Of a stretch of 64,000 nt of DNA, positions 25,346 through 34,237 are shown one piece after another. This DNA is from an uncultured Pirellulaceae bacterium (GTDB lineage: Bacteria; Planctomycetota; Planctomycetia; Pirellulales; Pirellulaceae), in the NCBI GenBank assembly GCA_905480235.1, contig CAJQPP010000136.1:33166-97165 (forward strand), in the 5' to 3' direction. Below the pieces are notes generated by a model. The model was given only the letters and a program-made list of their open reading frames with translations. It was not told the DNA's origin and ran no database searches. The translations under genes were made by a program, and so were the position numbers. How positions within the stretch are numbered: position 1 is the stretch's first letter; each line of letters begins with the position of its first letter.

Positions 25346-26992
25346 ATGCCCAATTCACTTAATACCGGTGTGTCTGGTCTACTTGCCCACCAACGCCAAC
25401 TCGATATGGTGGCCAACAATCTGGCTAACTTGAACACCACGGCTTACAAAACACAGCGCATTGTCTTTTCCGATTTGCTGTATGAATCGCTGGCCCCGGC
25501 GACCAACGGGAACGGAGTGTCCATTGGTGGTACCAATCCAATCGAAGTTGGCTCTGGGGTACGTACCGCACAAATTGGTAGAAACTTTGGGCAAGGTAGC
25601 TTCAATTCAACGGGGCAACCGTTGGATTTTGCTTTGCAAGGTGATGGTTTCTTTGTGGTCTCGGACAGTAACACGAATTACTACACACGAGCCGGTAGTT
25701 TCTCCTTGGATGATGGCGGGTTCCTCATCGATCCCTCAACCGGTTATCCGGTAATGCGTTTCGGCCCGACAGGGGAAAATAACCTGGAAGGACCTTCGTT
25801 CCAACAAACTGGTGACAATCGAGTTCGTATTCCGTTGGGAGAGACCATTCTTGGCAGTCCCACCTCGCTCGTGCAATTATCTGGAACGCTGAATGCTGAC
25901 TCACTCGGACCCGCGCAACAGGTGCTCACCTCCGCGAACGGCTTCCTGGCTGGCGGTGTCGCCGCAACTAACGCGACGTTGCTAAATGATTTGGATACGA
26001 ATTCAACACCCTACGCCCCCGGTGATCAATTGGTGATCTCCGGTAATAATGCCGATGGTAGCGCGTTTTCAGTCAACCTGCCGGTCGACAACACATCGAC
26101 AATCGATGACATTGTCAACTCAATCAATGGGGCAATATCGGGAGCGGTTGCATCCCTGGATGCCGAAGGTAACCTCGTTTTGACTTCTGATGAATCGGGC
26201 CCCTCCACGGTAACTCTGTCGATCTTAGATGACGCAGGAAATACCGGTGCTACTGACTTCATTACTCATACACTGGTAGCAACCACGGTTGGCCGAGACG
26301 GTGACTTGCTATCGGGTCAAACCGAAATCAATGACGTGCGGGGCGGAATTCATAACTTGGGTTACGAATTTCAAAAAGCAGGCCCCAATGAATGGAACCT
26401 GCAATTCACATTACCCGACGGCAACGGCACAGTCGTCGCCGGGTTAATTGAGAACATCGAGTTCAGTGACGATGGCACCCTGCTAAGCATCGGCGGGGTC
26501 CCTAGTGCCACGAGTAATGTCACCATAAATTTTGATGGGATCCTCGAAGATCAATCTTTTGACGTTCAAATTAACGACCTTTTCCAAATTTCAGCACCGT
26601 TTTCGATGTCGATTGATCAAAACGGAGTGGAACCGGGAAAATTGGTCAATGTGATGGTGAACTCCGATGGTTTACTGCAAGGCGTTTCATCGAGCGGACA
26701 GATCTTTGATCTCGCTCAAATGGCCATTGCTCTGTTTCGCAACCCGCAAGGCTTAAGCGCATCCGGCAACAACTATTTCGAAGCGACTCTGAACAGCGGG
26801 ACCGTTGATTTAGGCGCCGCCGGAGCAGGCGGTCGAGGCACCGTTCGAGCAGGCCAACTGGAAGGATCCAATGTCGACGTGGCATATGAATTTACCCAGC
26901 TCATTGTTGCCCAAAGAGGATTCTCGGCTAACGCACGTTCGATTACGGTCGCTGATGAGATTCTTGAAGAACTAACCAACATCATCCGATAG
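25346..26992 (+). CDS. flgE: Flagellar hook protein FlgE
   Basis: 548 aa. N terminus MPNSLNTGVSGLLAHQRQLD followed by MVANNLANLNTTAYKTQ; D1 motif LQGDGFFVVSDSNTNYYTRA; C terminus GQLEGSNVDVAYEFTQLIVA and RGFSANARSITVADEILEEL. It is longer than enterobacterial FlgE (about 400 aa) because of extra middle domains. It is the third gene after the sigma-54 promoter and is followed by a long hairpin that may terminate the operon. Confidence 0.97.
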   Translation: MPNSLNTGVSGLLAHQRQLDMVANNLANLNTTAYKTQRIVFSDLLYESLAPATNGNGVSIGGTNPIEVGSGVRTAQIGRNFGQGSFNSTGQPLDFALQGDGFFVVSDSNTNYYTRAGSFSLDDGGFLIDPSTGYPVMRFGPTGENNLEGPSFQQTGDNRVRIPLGETILGSPTSLVQLSGTLNADSLGPAQQVLTSANGFLAGGVAATNATLLNDLDTNSTPYAPGDQLVISGNNADGSAFSVNLPVDNTSTIDDIVNSINGAISGAVASLDAEGNLVLTSDESGPSTVTLSILDDAGNTGATDFITHTLVATTVGRDGDLLSGQTEINDVRGGIHNLGYEFQKAGPNEWNLQFTLPDGNGTVVAGLIENIEFSDDGTLLSIGGVPSATSNVTINFDGILEDQSFDVQINDLFQISAPFSMSIDQNGVEPGKLVNVMVNSDGLLQGVSSSGQIFDLAQMAIALFRNPQGLSASGNNYFEATLNSGTVDLGAAGAGGRGTVRAGQLEGSNVDVAYEFTQLIVAQRGFSANARSITVADEILEELTNIIR

Positions 26993-27004
26993 TTTTTGTA
27001 GGAG

Positions 27005-27080
27005 TTCGGGGTGCTGATCGCGCCATCTGAGCCATTTCTAAGCGACGTCAATTAGCTTAAGAAATAGCACCCCGAATTTT
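27005..27080 (+). terminator. Long stem-loop after flgE, probable terminator
   Basis: TTCGGGGTGCT (27005-27015) and AGCACCCCGAA (27066-27076) pair perfectly over 11 bp and are followed by TTTT. Inside is a second stem, ATTTCTAAGC (27034-27043) with GCTTAAGAAAT (27055-27065), with one bulged base. The 14-bp palindrome TTTTCCATGGAAAA (27077-27090) follows at once. The large loop makes it unusual for a simple terminator. Confidence 0.65.
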
Positions 27081-27121
27081 CCATGGAAAAAATTGTTGAA
27101 ATGGATAGGCAGGAGAAAAGA

Positions 27122-27544
27122 ATGGTCCGTTTTCTTAAGCAATTGAAATTGATCCTCGCGGTCCTTATTTTGGGCCTAGGCACCGGCTTAACATTTTGGG
27201 ATGTGCCCTTACACGCTGATGTCGTTATTCAAAATCAAGAAGCGGACGCACAGGCAGAAGGAGCCTCCGACTTTATGGCGTCGGCTGAGGCGCGACGAAT
27301 GATGGAGCTTATCAGAATTGCGAAGGGAGAACCGGCCTTAGTTCGATTCGAAAACTCCGCTACCAAAGACCATCAACGATCGCCTGCAATATCGTCCAGC
27401 GATACCTGGTTCGAAGCATGGAATGACGAATCGGCAAAGGAAAAAGAGGTGCCCCACATCCCTGAACCGACATCTTTTGGATTCGTAGGTATGCTCTTAC
27501 TGTTTTCATTTACAGCAAGAAGAGGGCGAAGAGTCGCGCTCTAG
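27122..27544 (+). CDS. PEP-CTERM sorting-domain protein
   Basis: 140 aa from the ATG at 27122, which has GGCAGGAG seven bases upstream. The open frame from 27083 starts inside the palindrome and is less likely. N-terminal signal peptide (MVRFLKQLKLILAVLILGLG ... HAD). The C terminus shows the PEP-CTERM tripartite signal: PEPTSFGF, the hydrophobic VGMLLLFSF, and the basic RRGRR. This implies processing by an exosortase at the inner membrane. The middle is polar and unrecognised. A terminator lies about 120 bases downstream. Confidence 0.75.
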   Translation: MVRFLKQLKLILAVLILGLGTGLTFWDVPLHADVVIQNQEADAQAEGASDFMASAEARRMMELIRIAKGEPALVRFENSATKDHQRSPAISSSDTWFEAWNDESAKEKEVPHIPEPTSFGFVGMLLLFSFTARRGRRVAL

Positions 27545-27661
27545 AAGTCTACTTACAAAATAAACTAAGACCGATTGTTGGGCGTGTCGTCTTTATGACT
27601 TGAGGCTCAGAAGCTGATTTGCAGATGGCAACCGGTCATTAGAGATCCATCAATTTTTTCG

Positions 27662-27693
27662 ACCGTCATGACGCTCTGTCGTGACGGTTTTTT
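27662..27693 (+). terminator. Rho-independent terminator
   Basis: ACCGTCATGAC (27662-27672) and GTCGTGACGGT (27678-27688) form an 11-bp stem with one G-T type pair and a 5-base loop, followed by a T run. It ends plus-strand transcription after the PEP-CTERM gene and abuts the 3' end of the converging channel gene. Confidence 0.85.
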
Positions 27694-28477
27694 AATGGGT
27701 CAAATACTCAGCCAACACAGGCGCCTTGGCTTTCTTATTCTCGTGCCGTTGAATTAACTCAGCAACGCGTGCTCCACCGAGCATGTGTGGTGATACGATT
27801 TCATCGACACCCACTTTCGCCATTCGGGAAGAATGATTGCCCTCAAGCGAAAACGTATAAACCACCAAAGCAGGGCTGAGAGTCTTACAGGTAATAGAAA
27901 TTAACAGGTTGTCGACATCACTGTCGGTGGCGGCCACGACGTGTGCGGCGCCAGCCAGATTTGCTTCCGCAAGTGCCAACTCATCCGTTGGGGGCAACTC
28001 GAGAATTGGAACATCCCCATAACGCTGGCGGATCCACTCAATCTCATCCGCGTTATCGCTAATCAATACGATTTCTTGCGCCCCACCGTAGAGCATTTCT
28101 AAAATGGCACGCGCGAAGGCACCTGAACCACAAATAATGACGTGTTGTTTCATTTTCTGCACCATTTTTTTCAGTTTCCAATTCCTGATTAATGTGGGGA
28201 AATCACCTGTCATCAAACCACTCAACGTCCCGCCCGTCCAACATGCCAAACTGACAATGGACGCGAGCACTAAACACGAATAAAACGCACGACCCTGAGG
28301 ACTTATATCGCCGATATCGGCGACCCCCAGGCTGCCCATCGTAATCGCGGTCGTCGCAAATGCATCGGGGGCGGGCCAGCTTTCAATATGACACATCCCC
28401 GCAGTACCAATGACGATTAAGACCGTCAGTACGATGGGTAGTTTCAATATTCGTTGTAGCAACGCCTTGCGATTCAT
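27692..28477 (-). CDS. Ion-channel protein with TrkA-N domain
   Basis: 261 aa from the ATG at 28477 (GGAAAG upstream). A longer frame to 28531 overlaps the preceding gene. It has two membrane helices around a pore loop, then a cytoplasmic TrkA-N (Rossmann) domain starting HVIICGSGAFARAILEMLYG. In potassium channels the pore loop reads T-x-G-Y-G-D. Here it reads AITMGSLGVADIGDISPQGR, so the selectivity filter is altered and the transported ion is uncertain. The C-terminal RCK_C domain is absent. Confidence 0.75.
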   Translation of the reverse strand: MNRKALLQRILKLPIVLTVLIVIGTAGMCHIESWPAPDAFATTAITMGSLGVADIGDISPQGRAFYSCLVLASIVSLACWTGGTLSGLMTGDFPTLIRNWKLKKMVQKMKQHVIICGSGAFARAILEMLYGGAQEIVLISDNADEIEWIRQRYGDVPILELPPTDELALAEANLAGAAHVVAATDSDVDNLLISITCKTLSPALVVYTFSLEGNHSSRMAKVGVDEIVSPHMLGGARVAELIQRHENKKAKAPVLAEYLTH

Positions 28478-28487
28478 GTCTTTCCAA

Positions 28488-29345
28488 TCAACGCGCACTT
28501 GCGAGAATTTGATATTCAACTCGCGCGGCACTAATTAATAGTTCCAACTCATCCGGATTCATGCTGCTGAGAACACCATTCCCTTGCAGGGGATCCATCG
28601 TGTACTGCTCCGGTAGGCAACCTATGCCTCGGCTCTTGCAAAGAAAATTGGAGGCCGCCACGACCGACATTAAGGATCCACAATCCGGGCTCTTATCGGT
28701 CAGGTGGTGATTACCAATGGCTTTCCGGATATCCAACGGAAAGCCCCATTTTTCAGCACAACGCTCGCCGACGTTTTGATGATTCAATCCAAATATTTCG
28801 TTTTCTACATCGACGAGTTGCTCTTGAGGGGTGCTCGTGACTAAGTGCACATAATCATCTTTCAATAATTGCACGAGGACCAATTTACCAATGTCATGCA
28901 ACAATCCGGCTAGGTAGGCGTGATTGGGTTCATCGACATCACAGGCCTCTGCAAGGTGACTGGCCATCAAGCCGCAACCCAAGGAATGCTTATACAATTT
29001 CGTACAAAATTCGTTGCTTTGACCACTTCCGCAGAATGCTGATCTGGCAGCAAATGACAGTGCCAATTGAGAGATATTACGAATACCCAAAATTACGACG
29101 GCATGAGAAATGGTACTTATTCGGCGTGAGTAACCGTACAGAGGACTGTTCGCAACTGCCAATACACGAGCCGCAATGGCCGGTTCTGATTGGATAATAG
29201 TGATGACTTCATTGCTGTGTACGTCAGCCTCTTGGCAGATATTGACCAATCGCAACGCGCTGGTTGGCAAAGGCTCTACCGATTTCAACTCTCGAATATC
29301 GGCCGCTAGTTTTTCGCGATCGACTTTAAGCGTCATTTTTGTCAT
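28488..29345 (-). CDS. HDOD domain protein
   Basis: 285 aa, a single HDOD domain: LPTSALRLVNICQEADVHSN, EPAIAARVLAVANSPLYGYS, HAVVILGIRNISQLALSF, and LAGLLHDIGKLVLVQLL, which keeps an HD pair. HDOD proteins act in signalling and often accompany motility genes; no enzymatic function is established for the domain. GGAG lies upstream of the ATG. The gene slightly overlaps the upstream open frame of the channel gene, so the two may be co-transcribed. It is a second HDOD gene besides 11980-13572. Confidence 0.85.
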   Translation of the reverse strand: MTKMTLKVDREKLAADIRELKSVEPLPTSALRLVNICQEADVHSNEVITIIQSEPAIAARVLAVANSPLYGYSRRISTISHAVVILGIRNISQLALSFAARSAFCGSGQSNEFCTKLYKHSLGCGLMASHLAEACDVDEPNHAYLAGLLHDIGKLVLVQLLKDDYVHLVTSTPQEQLVDVENEIFGLNHQNVGERCAEKWGFPLDIRKAIGNHHLTDKSPDCGSLMSVVAASNFLCKSRGIGCLPEQYTMDPLQGNGVLSSMNPDELELLISAARVEYQILASAR

Positions 29346-29519
29346 TGTTTTTCAACTCCATTGAAGACGGACGAGATAAGATTTTTATCCCATGGAATCG
29401 AATACGTTATGCGCATAGGCGGGCCGTAAGAATCTGCTGTAAGAGGCCCAATTCATAGTTTTCGGGGGTTATCAGCCGTTACGAACGTTAGAAACCGAAG
29501 TGACAAGCATCGCCCCGAA

Positions 29520-30602
29520 TCAATATCCGCCGCCCGCCTGGCGATCAATCGAGTAGATATAGGTGAGAACTTCCGCGACGGTTTGATACAGTTCCAACGG
29601 TATTTCCTGTCCTACCGGCACGTTGTGATAAAGAGCGCGAGCCAATGGTTTTCGTTGAACCACGGCGACTCGATTCGCTTTGGCAATTTCAATAATCTTG
29701 AAAGCCAGATGGTCCTTCCCTTTGGCTACCACCGTAGGCGCGCCATTGTTATCCCGGTCATATCGGAGAGCCACTGCAAAGTGAGTCGGGTTGGTAACGA
29801 CCACCGTCGATGAGGTGACATCTTGTAACATTTGCCGTTGGCTCATTTCGCGATGCAGCCGTTTCCGACGAGCACGCAGCATGGGGTCACCCTCTTCATC
29901 CTTGCGTTCGTCAATCACTTCCTGCAGAGACATTTTCATATCCTGGAGGTGCTTCCATTTTTGATAGCCGAAATCCGCTACCCCCAAAATCACCAACCCC
30001 GCCGACACACCCAACATCATTAAAATCACCATCGTGACCAAGGATTCAATCGACTGCTCAATGGTCATGGCCGATCCCATCCCAAGGGGTTCCCATTGTT
30101 GAGCAATGATGAACACGGTAATCAAGGAGATGATGACCAGTTTCAGGATGGCAACCACACCTTTCACCACCGAGCGAGAAGAGAATATGCGTGAGAAACC
30201 TTTGACAGGGCTCAATTTTTCAACATCAAATTTCAAGGCTTTTGGAGTCGGACGGAAGCCTGTGACAATTGCCCCTATCAACAAGGTCGAGAGAAATGCC
30301 ACGCTCATGATTGGCAAGCATATCAGGGCGACATTCCAGGTCGATTGACTAAGCAAAAACTGCCAATGATATTCTGATTTCCCAGCCTGCGTTGCACCGA
30401 ATCCACCTAGTAAGTAGACGAGCTCGCGACAAAGCGATTTAATAAACTGGTCGCTCAACAAGGCAAACATCAACGTCGTGCAAAGCAGCGCCACGCCCCC
30501 TGTCAGGTCCGCACTATAAGCAATCTGGCCCTCATCCCGCGAACGATCCAACTTACGCTGGGTAGGCTGTTCTGTTTTTTCTTGGGTATTGTCGCCAGCC
30601 AT
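29520..30602 (-). CDS. flhB: Flagellar biosynthesis protein FlhB
   Basis: 360 aa export-switch protein. N terminus TQEKTEQPTQRKLDRSRDEG followed by four membrane helices. The cytoplasmic domain carries the autocleavage site NPTH (in VVVTNPTHFAVALRYDRDN, about residue 267) and the downstream PLARALYHNVPVGQEIPLEL. Autocleavage lets the export apparatus change from hook to filament substrates with the help of FliK. It is the last gene of the long minus-strand flagellar operon. Confidence 0.97.
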   Translation of the reverse strand: MAGDNTQEKTEQPTQRKLDRSRDEGQIAYSADLTGGVALLCTTLMFALLSDQFIKSLCRELVYLLGGFGATQAGKSEYHWQFLLSQSTWNVALICLPIMSVAFLSTLLIGAIVTGFRPTPKALKFDVEKLSPVKGFSRIFSSRSVVKGVVAILKLVIISLITVFIIAQQWEPLGMGSAMTIEQSIESLVTMVILMMLGVSAGLVILGVADFGYQKWKHLQDMKMSLQEVIDERKDEEGDPMLRARRKRLHREMSQRQMLQDVTSSTVVVTNPTHFAVALRYDRDNNGAPTVVAKGKDHLAFKIIEIAKANRVAVVQRKPLARALYHNVPVGQEIPLELYQTVAEVLTYIYSIDRQAGGGY

Positions 30603-30605
30603 GAA

Positions 30606-31394
30606 TTAAGGAGCACTCGCCATTTGGTAAAGCAATCGTTCCAAAAATGAAAGCCCTGCACCTAACTGGCTCTCGAAGATAGAAAACAGGTGTGGAAGAA
30701 AAATCATTAATGCTGCCAGGCCGAGAATCAATCGAATGGACAACCCAATCGAAAAGAGATTCAACGCCGGCACGGCACGAGCCAGTACAAGCAATGCAAT
30801 TAATCCCAAAAACATCGCGATGGCCACGGGAATACAAATCAATAATCCCTGCTCCGTCAGTGACGCAAACTCGTAAGTTGCCAACTGCAGGGCCTCAATA
30901 TTCCAAGCCTGTCCCGCCGGGATCAGACGAAAAGAGTATTCCAGCAAATAAACAATATAATGATGCAAATCGAGTAAGAAAAAAACACACACCGCGATGG
31001 CTTGAAATAGTGTCGACACGATATTATTCACGGCCCCTGTAGAAGGGTCCGTCATCGTTGCCATGCTCAAGCCAAATTCCTGACCAATATAGGAACCGGC
31101 AATTTGCATAGGAATCAAAAACAGGTGGAAAGAAAATCCAAGAATGCCACCGAGTACGACTTCACGTAATACCATGAGCCCCAGCACCAGCCACTGCGTG
31201 ACACCCGCACCGTTTTGCATTAACAATGGGGCAGGTTCTTCGAGACCGGAAAACCAAAAAACGGAGAGCGCCAGTACTAATCCCAGTTTCACCTGACGAG
31301 GGGGTTTTAACGAACTCCAAATTGGATTAATCATCCAAAAGGTTGCGAGACGCACCAGGACAAGCGTGAACGATAAGACCCAAGCTTCCGTCAT
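30606..31394 (-). CDS. fliR: Flagellar biosynthesis protein FliR
   Basis: 262 aa, about six membrane helices, with the family segments PPRQVKLGLVLALSVFWFSG, REVVLGGILGFSFHLFLIPM, QIAGSYIGQEFGLSMATMTD and VPALNLFSIGLSIRLILGLA. It is an export-gate subunit that assembles with FliP and FliQ. The start overlaps the fliQ stop by four bases (ATGA). flhB follows three bases after its stop. Confidence 0.95.
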   Translation of the reverse strand: MTEAWVLSFTLVLVRLATFWMINPIWSSLKPPRQVKLGLVLALSVFWFSGLEEPAPLLMQNGAGVTQWLVLGLMVLREVVLGGILGFSFHLFLIPMQIAGSYIGQEFGLSMATMTDPSTGAVNNIVSTLFQAIAVCVFFLLDLHHYIVYLLEYSFRLIPAGQAWNIEALQLATYEFASLTEQGLLICIPVAIAMFLGLIALLVLARAVPALNLFSIGLSIRLILGLAALMIFLPHLFSIFESQLGAGLSFLERLLYQMASAP

Positions 31395-31660
31395 ATTTGG
31401 ATATGCGACATCTGCAGGAAAACACGTTGTGTAAAATCAATCAGTAGATTGAGGCTCCATGTCAGCGTCAGGGCAACCACGACAGCCACCGCGACAATTC
31501 GCGGAGCGAAAGTCAGGGTTTGTTCCTGAATGCTGGTGATGGTTTGGAAAATCGCAATTAAAAGACCAATCAAAAGGCTGGTCAAAACCGCGGGCGCTAC
31601 CAGCAGCAAGCCGAGATACAGAAACTCCTGTAACATCTGCACCATTTGGTCAGCACTCAT
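31391..31660 (-). CDS. fliQ: Flagellar biosynthesis protein FliQ
   Basis: 89 aa, two membrane helices, typical size. Conserved parts are LLLVAPAVLTSLLIGLLIAI and FQTITSIQEQTLTFAPRIVA. It forms the FliP5-Q4-R1 export gate. It sits 47 bases after the MotE-like gene and is coupled to fliR. Confidence 0.95.
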   Translation of the reverse strand: MSADQMVQMLQEFLYLGLLLVAPAVLTSLLIGLLIAIFQTITSIQEQTLTFAPRIVAVAVVVALTLTWSLNLLIDFTQRVFLQMSHIQI

Positions 31661-31707
31661 CCGGTTCTCCCTGAAAAATGTCTGGATGCCAGACTAAAGG
31701 TTTATGG

Positions 31708-32430
31708 TTATTCCGTCTCGGGCGGCAATTCCCTAATCCGTTCAAGAATTTCCGCCACCAAGGCCGGATCGCCAAGCGCATCAAGCATCTTGCTGACCGT
31801 TCGCGATTCCATGAGGGAAAGTAAGCGGGCCACCATATCCATTTTGCCGTTATTACAAAACTCTTTGATCGTCGATGCTGCCTGCTCGGATTCCAAACCG
31901 GATAGGAAATCTCCGACGTTTGCAAGGTTCTGTCTTTGCGTTTCGGTCATCGGAGCAGCCCCGGCACCCGCATCCGCTACGCCGCCGTTTTTCCCACCGT
32001 CGTTCAGCGAAAGCAGGGACGTTTGTTCCTGAACTTTCTCCAACATTCCCCGGGCTACCTGTGCTCGCTCTTCCGCTTCCACAAGCATTTCATCCATTTC
32101 GGTTCTCTCACGGTGCATATCGTCAATCATGAACTTAATGCGTTTCTCGTGTTCCACCAAACGCATTTCGCGCTGCTTCAACTGCACCTCTTTTTGCATG
32201 ATTGAATCCTTCAACCGCAGGACCGTTTCGGTCGGTAAAGATTCCGATGGCTGTAAATCGACACTGGGAAGGGGAGTAGGCGGAGCGGTTTCCACCGCAA
32301 CCTGAGTGCTCTCCAAGCCGGTGGGTAAATCGTTCTCGGTTTCCTGAGTGGCTGGCCTCAAGAACCAGGAGATGGCTGCAGAGCCGCCGAATAGCACGAC
32401 GCACATGATGATCATTTTCACAAATTTCAT
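31708..32430 (-). CDS. MotE/FlbB-like flagellar coiled-coil protein
   Basis: 240 aa from the ATG at 32430, which has AAGGAGG upstream and overlaps the fliJ stop (ATGA). It has one N-terminal membrane segment (MIIMCVVLFGGSAAISWFL), a central coiled coil (QKEVQLKQREMRLVEHEKRI onward), and a C-terminal MgtE_N-like helical repeat (AASTIKEFCNNGKMDMVARL, SRTVSKMLDALGDPALVAEI). This layout matches MotE-type proteins found between fliJ and other export genes in many phyla, where they stabilise MotC/stators. The exact name is uncertain. Confidence 0.75.
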   Translation of the reverse strand: MKFVKMIIMCVVLFGGSAAISWFLRPATQETENDLPTGLESTQVAVETAPPTPLPSVDLQPSESLPTETVLRLKDSIMQKEVQLKQREMRLVEHEKRIKFMIDDMHRERTEMDEMLVEAEERAQVARGMLEKVQEQTSLLSLNDGGKNGGVADAGAGAAPMTETQRQNLANVGDFLSGLESEQAASTIKEFCNNGKMDMVARLLSLMESRTVSKMLDALGDPALVAEILERIRELPPETE

Positions 32431-32879
32431 AGTTCTTCGCCTCCTTGCTTTTCGGCCCAAGTCCGCATGATCGTTTCCGATAGCTCGTTCATTTCTGATT
32501 TCGCCATTTCTGTTGCGTGGGCGGTCTTTTCGGATTCCCGTAAGACCTCATAGGATTCGGATTTAATGCGCTCGAGAGTACCGAGTTGTGCAATCTGCTG
32601 CCACTTCACTTGGTTCTGTTGCACCGCCTCATCCGCCGCACGAATTTCTACTTGCAACTGTTGCATCACATCCTGACAGGCATGCGTCAGGTCTTGTTCC
32701 CGCTTCATATCTTCCTGACAACAGCGGGCCACATCATCGAATCTCACCCGCAACGCTTTAAGCTGCGATATCGACTGATCTAATACCATCCGGGCACGTT
32801 GTATTTCAAGCTCTGCTAAACGGAGCTTCTGCTGTTGATAGCGTCTAAGTTTTTCAACAGAAAACTCAAATTTCTTCAT
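32427..32879 (-). CDS. fliJ: Flagellar export chaperone FliJ
   Basis: 150 aa, one long antiparallel coiled coil. It begins MKKFEFSVEKLRRYQQQKLR, the typical FliJ start, and ends in EMNELSETIMRTWAEKQGGE. FliJ couples the FliI ATPase ring to FlhA. The gene lies between fliI and the MotE-like gene, the common order. Sequence conservation in FliJ is low, so position supports the call. Confidence 0.88.
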   Translation of the reverse strand: MKKFEFSVEKLRRYQQQKLRLAELEIQRARMVLDQSISQLKALRVRFDDVARCCQEDMKREQDLTHACQDVMQQLQVEIRAADEAVQQNQVKWQQIAQLGTLERIKSESYEVLRESEKTAHATEMAKSEMNELSETIMRTWAEKQGGEEL

Positions 32880-32905
32880 GGGTTTACCTTGCTTGTCCAG
32901 CTTTA

Positions 32906-34237
32906 TCAGGATGCCAAGCGGCCGGATGATGATTCACAGATTTGTTTCAGTTCCAACAATGTTTGATTCCAGGGGACAAATTGCCCCGGTGATTGCCGTA
33001 AAAACTGGTCAATCATCGGTTTCATTTGTATCGCGCGATCAATTTGCGGTGACGTTCCCGGTTGATAGGCCCCGATGCGGATCAGGTCTTCGACTTCGCT
33101 GTATTCGCCTAATAGATCACGGACATTCAACGATTGGTCCTGCTGCGCCTTGCTGGTAATTTGTCGCGCGACACGACTAACGCTGGCAGCCAAATTGATA
33201 GCAGGGAAATGCCCTCGCTCCGCAAGTTTTCGGTCCAATACGACATGCCCATCCAACATGGATCTGGCAGCGTCGGCAACCGGTTCGGACGTATCATCGC
33301 CGTCTACCAGAATCGTCAGCATGGCACTGATCGCGCCTCGATCGCTGGTGCCAAGTTGCTCAATGAGCTTGGCTAAAATCTGGATGGATGACGGCGTAAA
33401 ACCGCGAGAACTAGGCGGCTCGCCGATGGACAGGCCTAATTCTCTCTGGGACCAAGCCAAACGAGTCAGACTGTCAACCATAAAGAAAACGTGTTTGCCT
33501 TGGTTGCGATACCAATCAGCGATTGCCAAACCGGTTTGCACGGATCGAATTCGTAAAAGAGGAGGTTGTTCAGCAGTGGAGACAATGACGATGGAACGTT
33601 TCAGACCTTGGGGTCCCAAACAATCGGCGATAAAGGGACGTACCTCACGGCCACGTTCTCCGACCAAAACGACGACGTTTACATCAGAGACGGCGTGTCT
33701 GGCGATTTCTCCCAGTAAGGTACTTTTGCCAACACCACTTCCGGCAAACAGGCCAACACGTTGACCTTTGCCGATCGTCAGAAGCCCGTCGAGTGCTTTT
33801 TGTCCGGTTACCAGAGGTTCGGAAATCGGCAAACGGGTCATGGGGTTCGGAGATTCTTTTTGCAGAGGAATCCAGGCATCGAAAAAAGTAGGACCGCGCT
33901 GGTCAATCGGATTACCAAGCGCATCCAAAACGCGGCCTTTAAGCCCGTCACCAACTGGCACACGCATCGGGCGGTTCAATGCTACCACGGTGGCACCGGC
34001 GGTAACCTCGGGAGTGGGTTGCAATGGCATCAGCTGGGAATAGCCGTTGGTAAAACCAACGACTTCCGCCAGCACGGGGCGCCCACTACCGCCAAAGATA
34101 TAGCACAGCTCCCCAATGGCTGCATTGACGGATGCTGTCAAGACACCTTGGGCGCTAGCCAGTCGCCCTGCGGTCCGGAAACCTTCGCAATGTTGAATCT
34201 GCATCTTTAATTGTTCGACGTTCAATCTTTGCGTCAT
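32906..34237 (-). CDS. fliI: Flagellum-specific ATPase FliI
   Basis: 443 aa. It resembles the F1 beta subunit, with Walker A GSGVGKST (residues 166-173), VVVLVGERGREVRPFIADCL, Walker B FFMVDSLTRLAWSQRELGLS and GEPPSSRGFTPSSI. It powers or primes type III export together with FliH and FliJ. The first 80 bases of its reading frame overlap the end of fliH in another frame. This overlap is longer than usual, so the true FliI start may be a few codons further in, but the N-terminal domain looks complete from 34237. Confidence 0.96.
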   Translation of the reverse strand: MTQRLNVEQLKMQIQHCEGFRTAGRLASAQGVLTASVNAAIGELCYIFGGSGRPVLAEVVGFTNGYSQLMPLQPTPEVTAGATVVALNRPMRVPVGDGLKGRVLDALGNPIDQRGPTFFDAWIPLQKESPNPMTRLPISEPLVTGQKALDGLLTIGKGQRVGLFAGSGVGKSTLLGEIARHAVSDVNVVVLVGERGREVRPFIADCLGPQGLKRSIVIVSTAEQPPLLRIRSVQTGLAIADWYRNQGKHVFFMVDSLTRLAWSQRELGLSIGEPPSSRGFTPSSIQILAKLIEQLGTSDRGAISAMLTILVDGDDTSEPVADAARSMLDGHVVLDRKLAERGHFPAINLAASVSRVARQITSKAQQDQSLNVRDLLGEYSEVEDLIRIGAYQPGTSPQIDRAIQMKPMIDQFLRQSPGQFVPWNQTLLELKQICESSSGRLAS

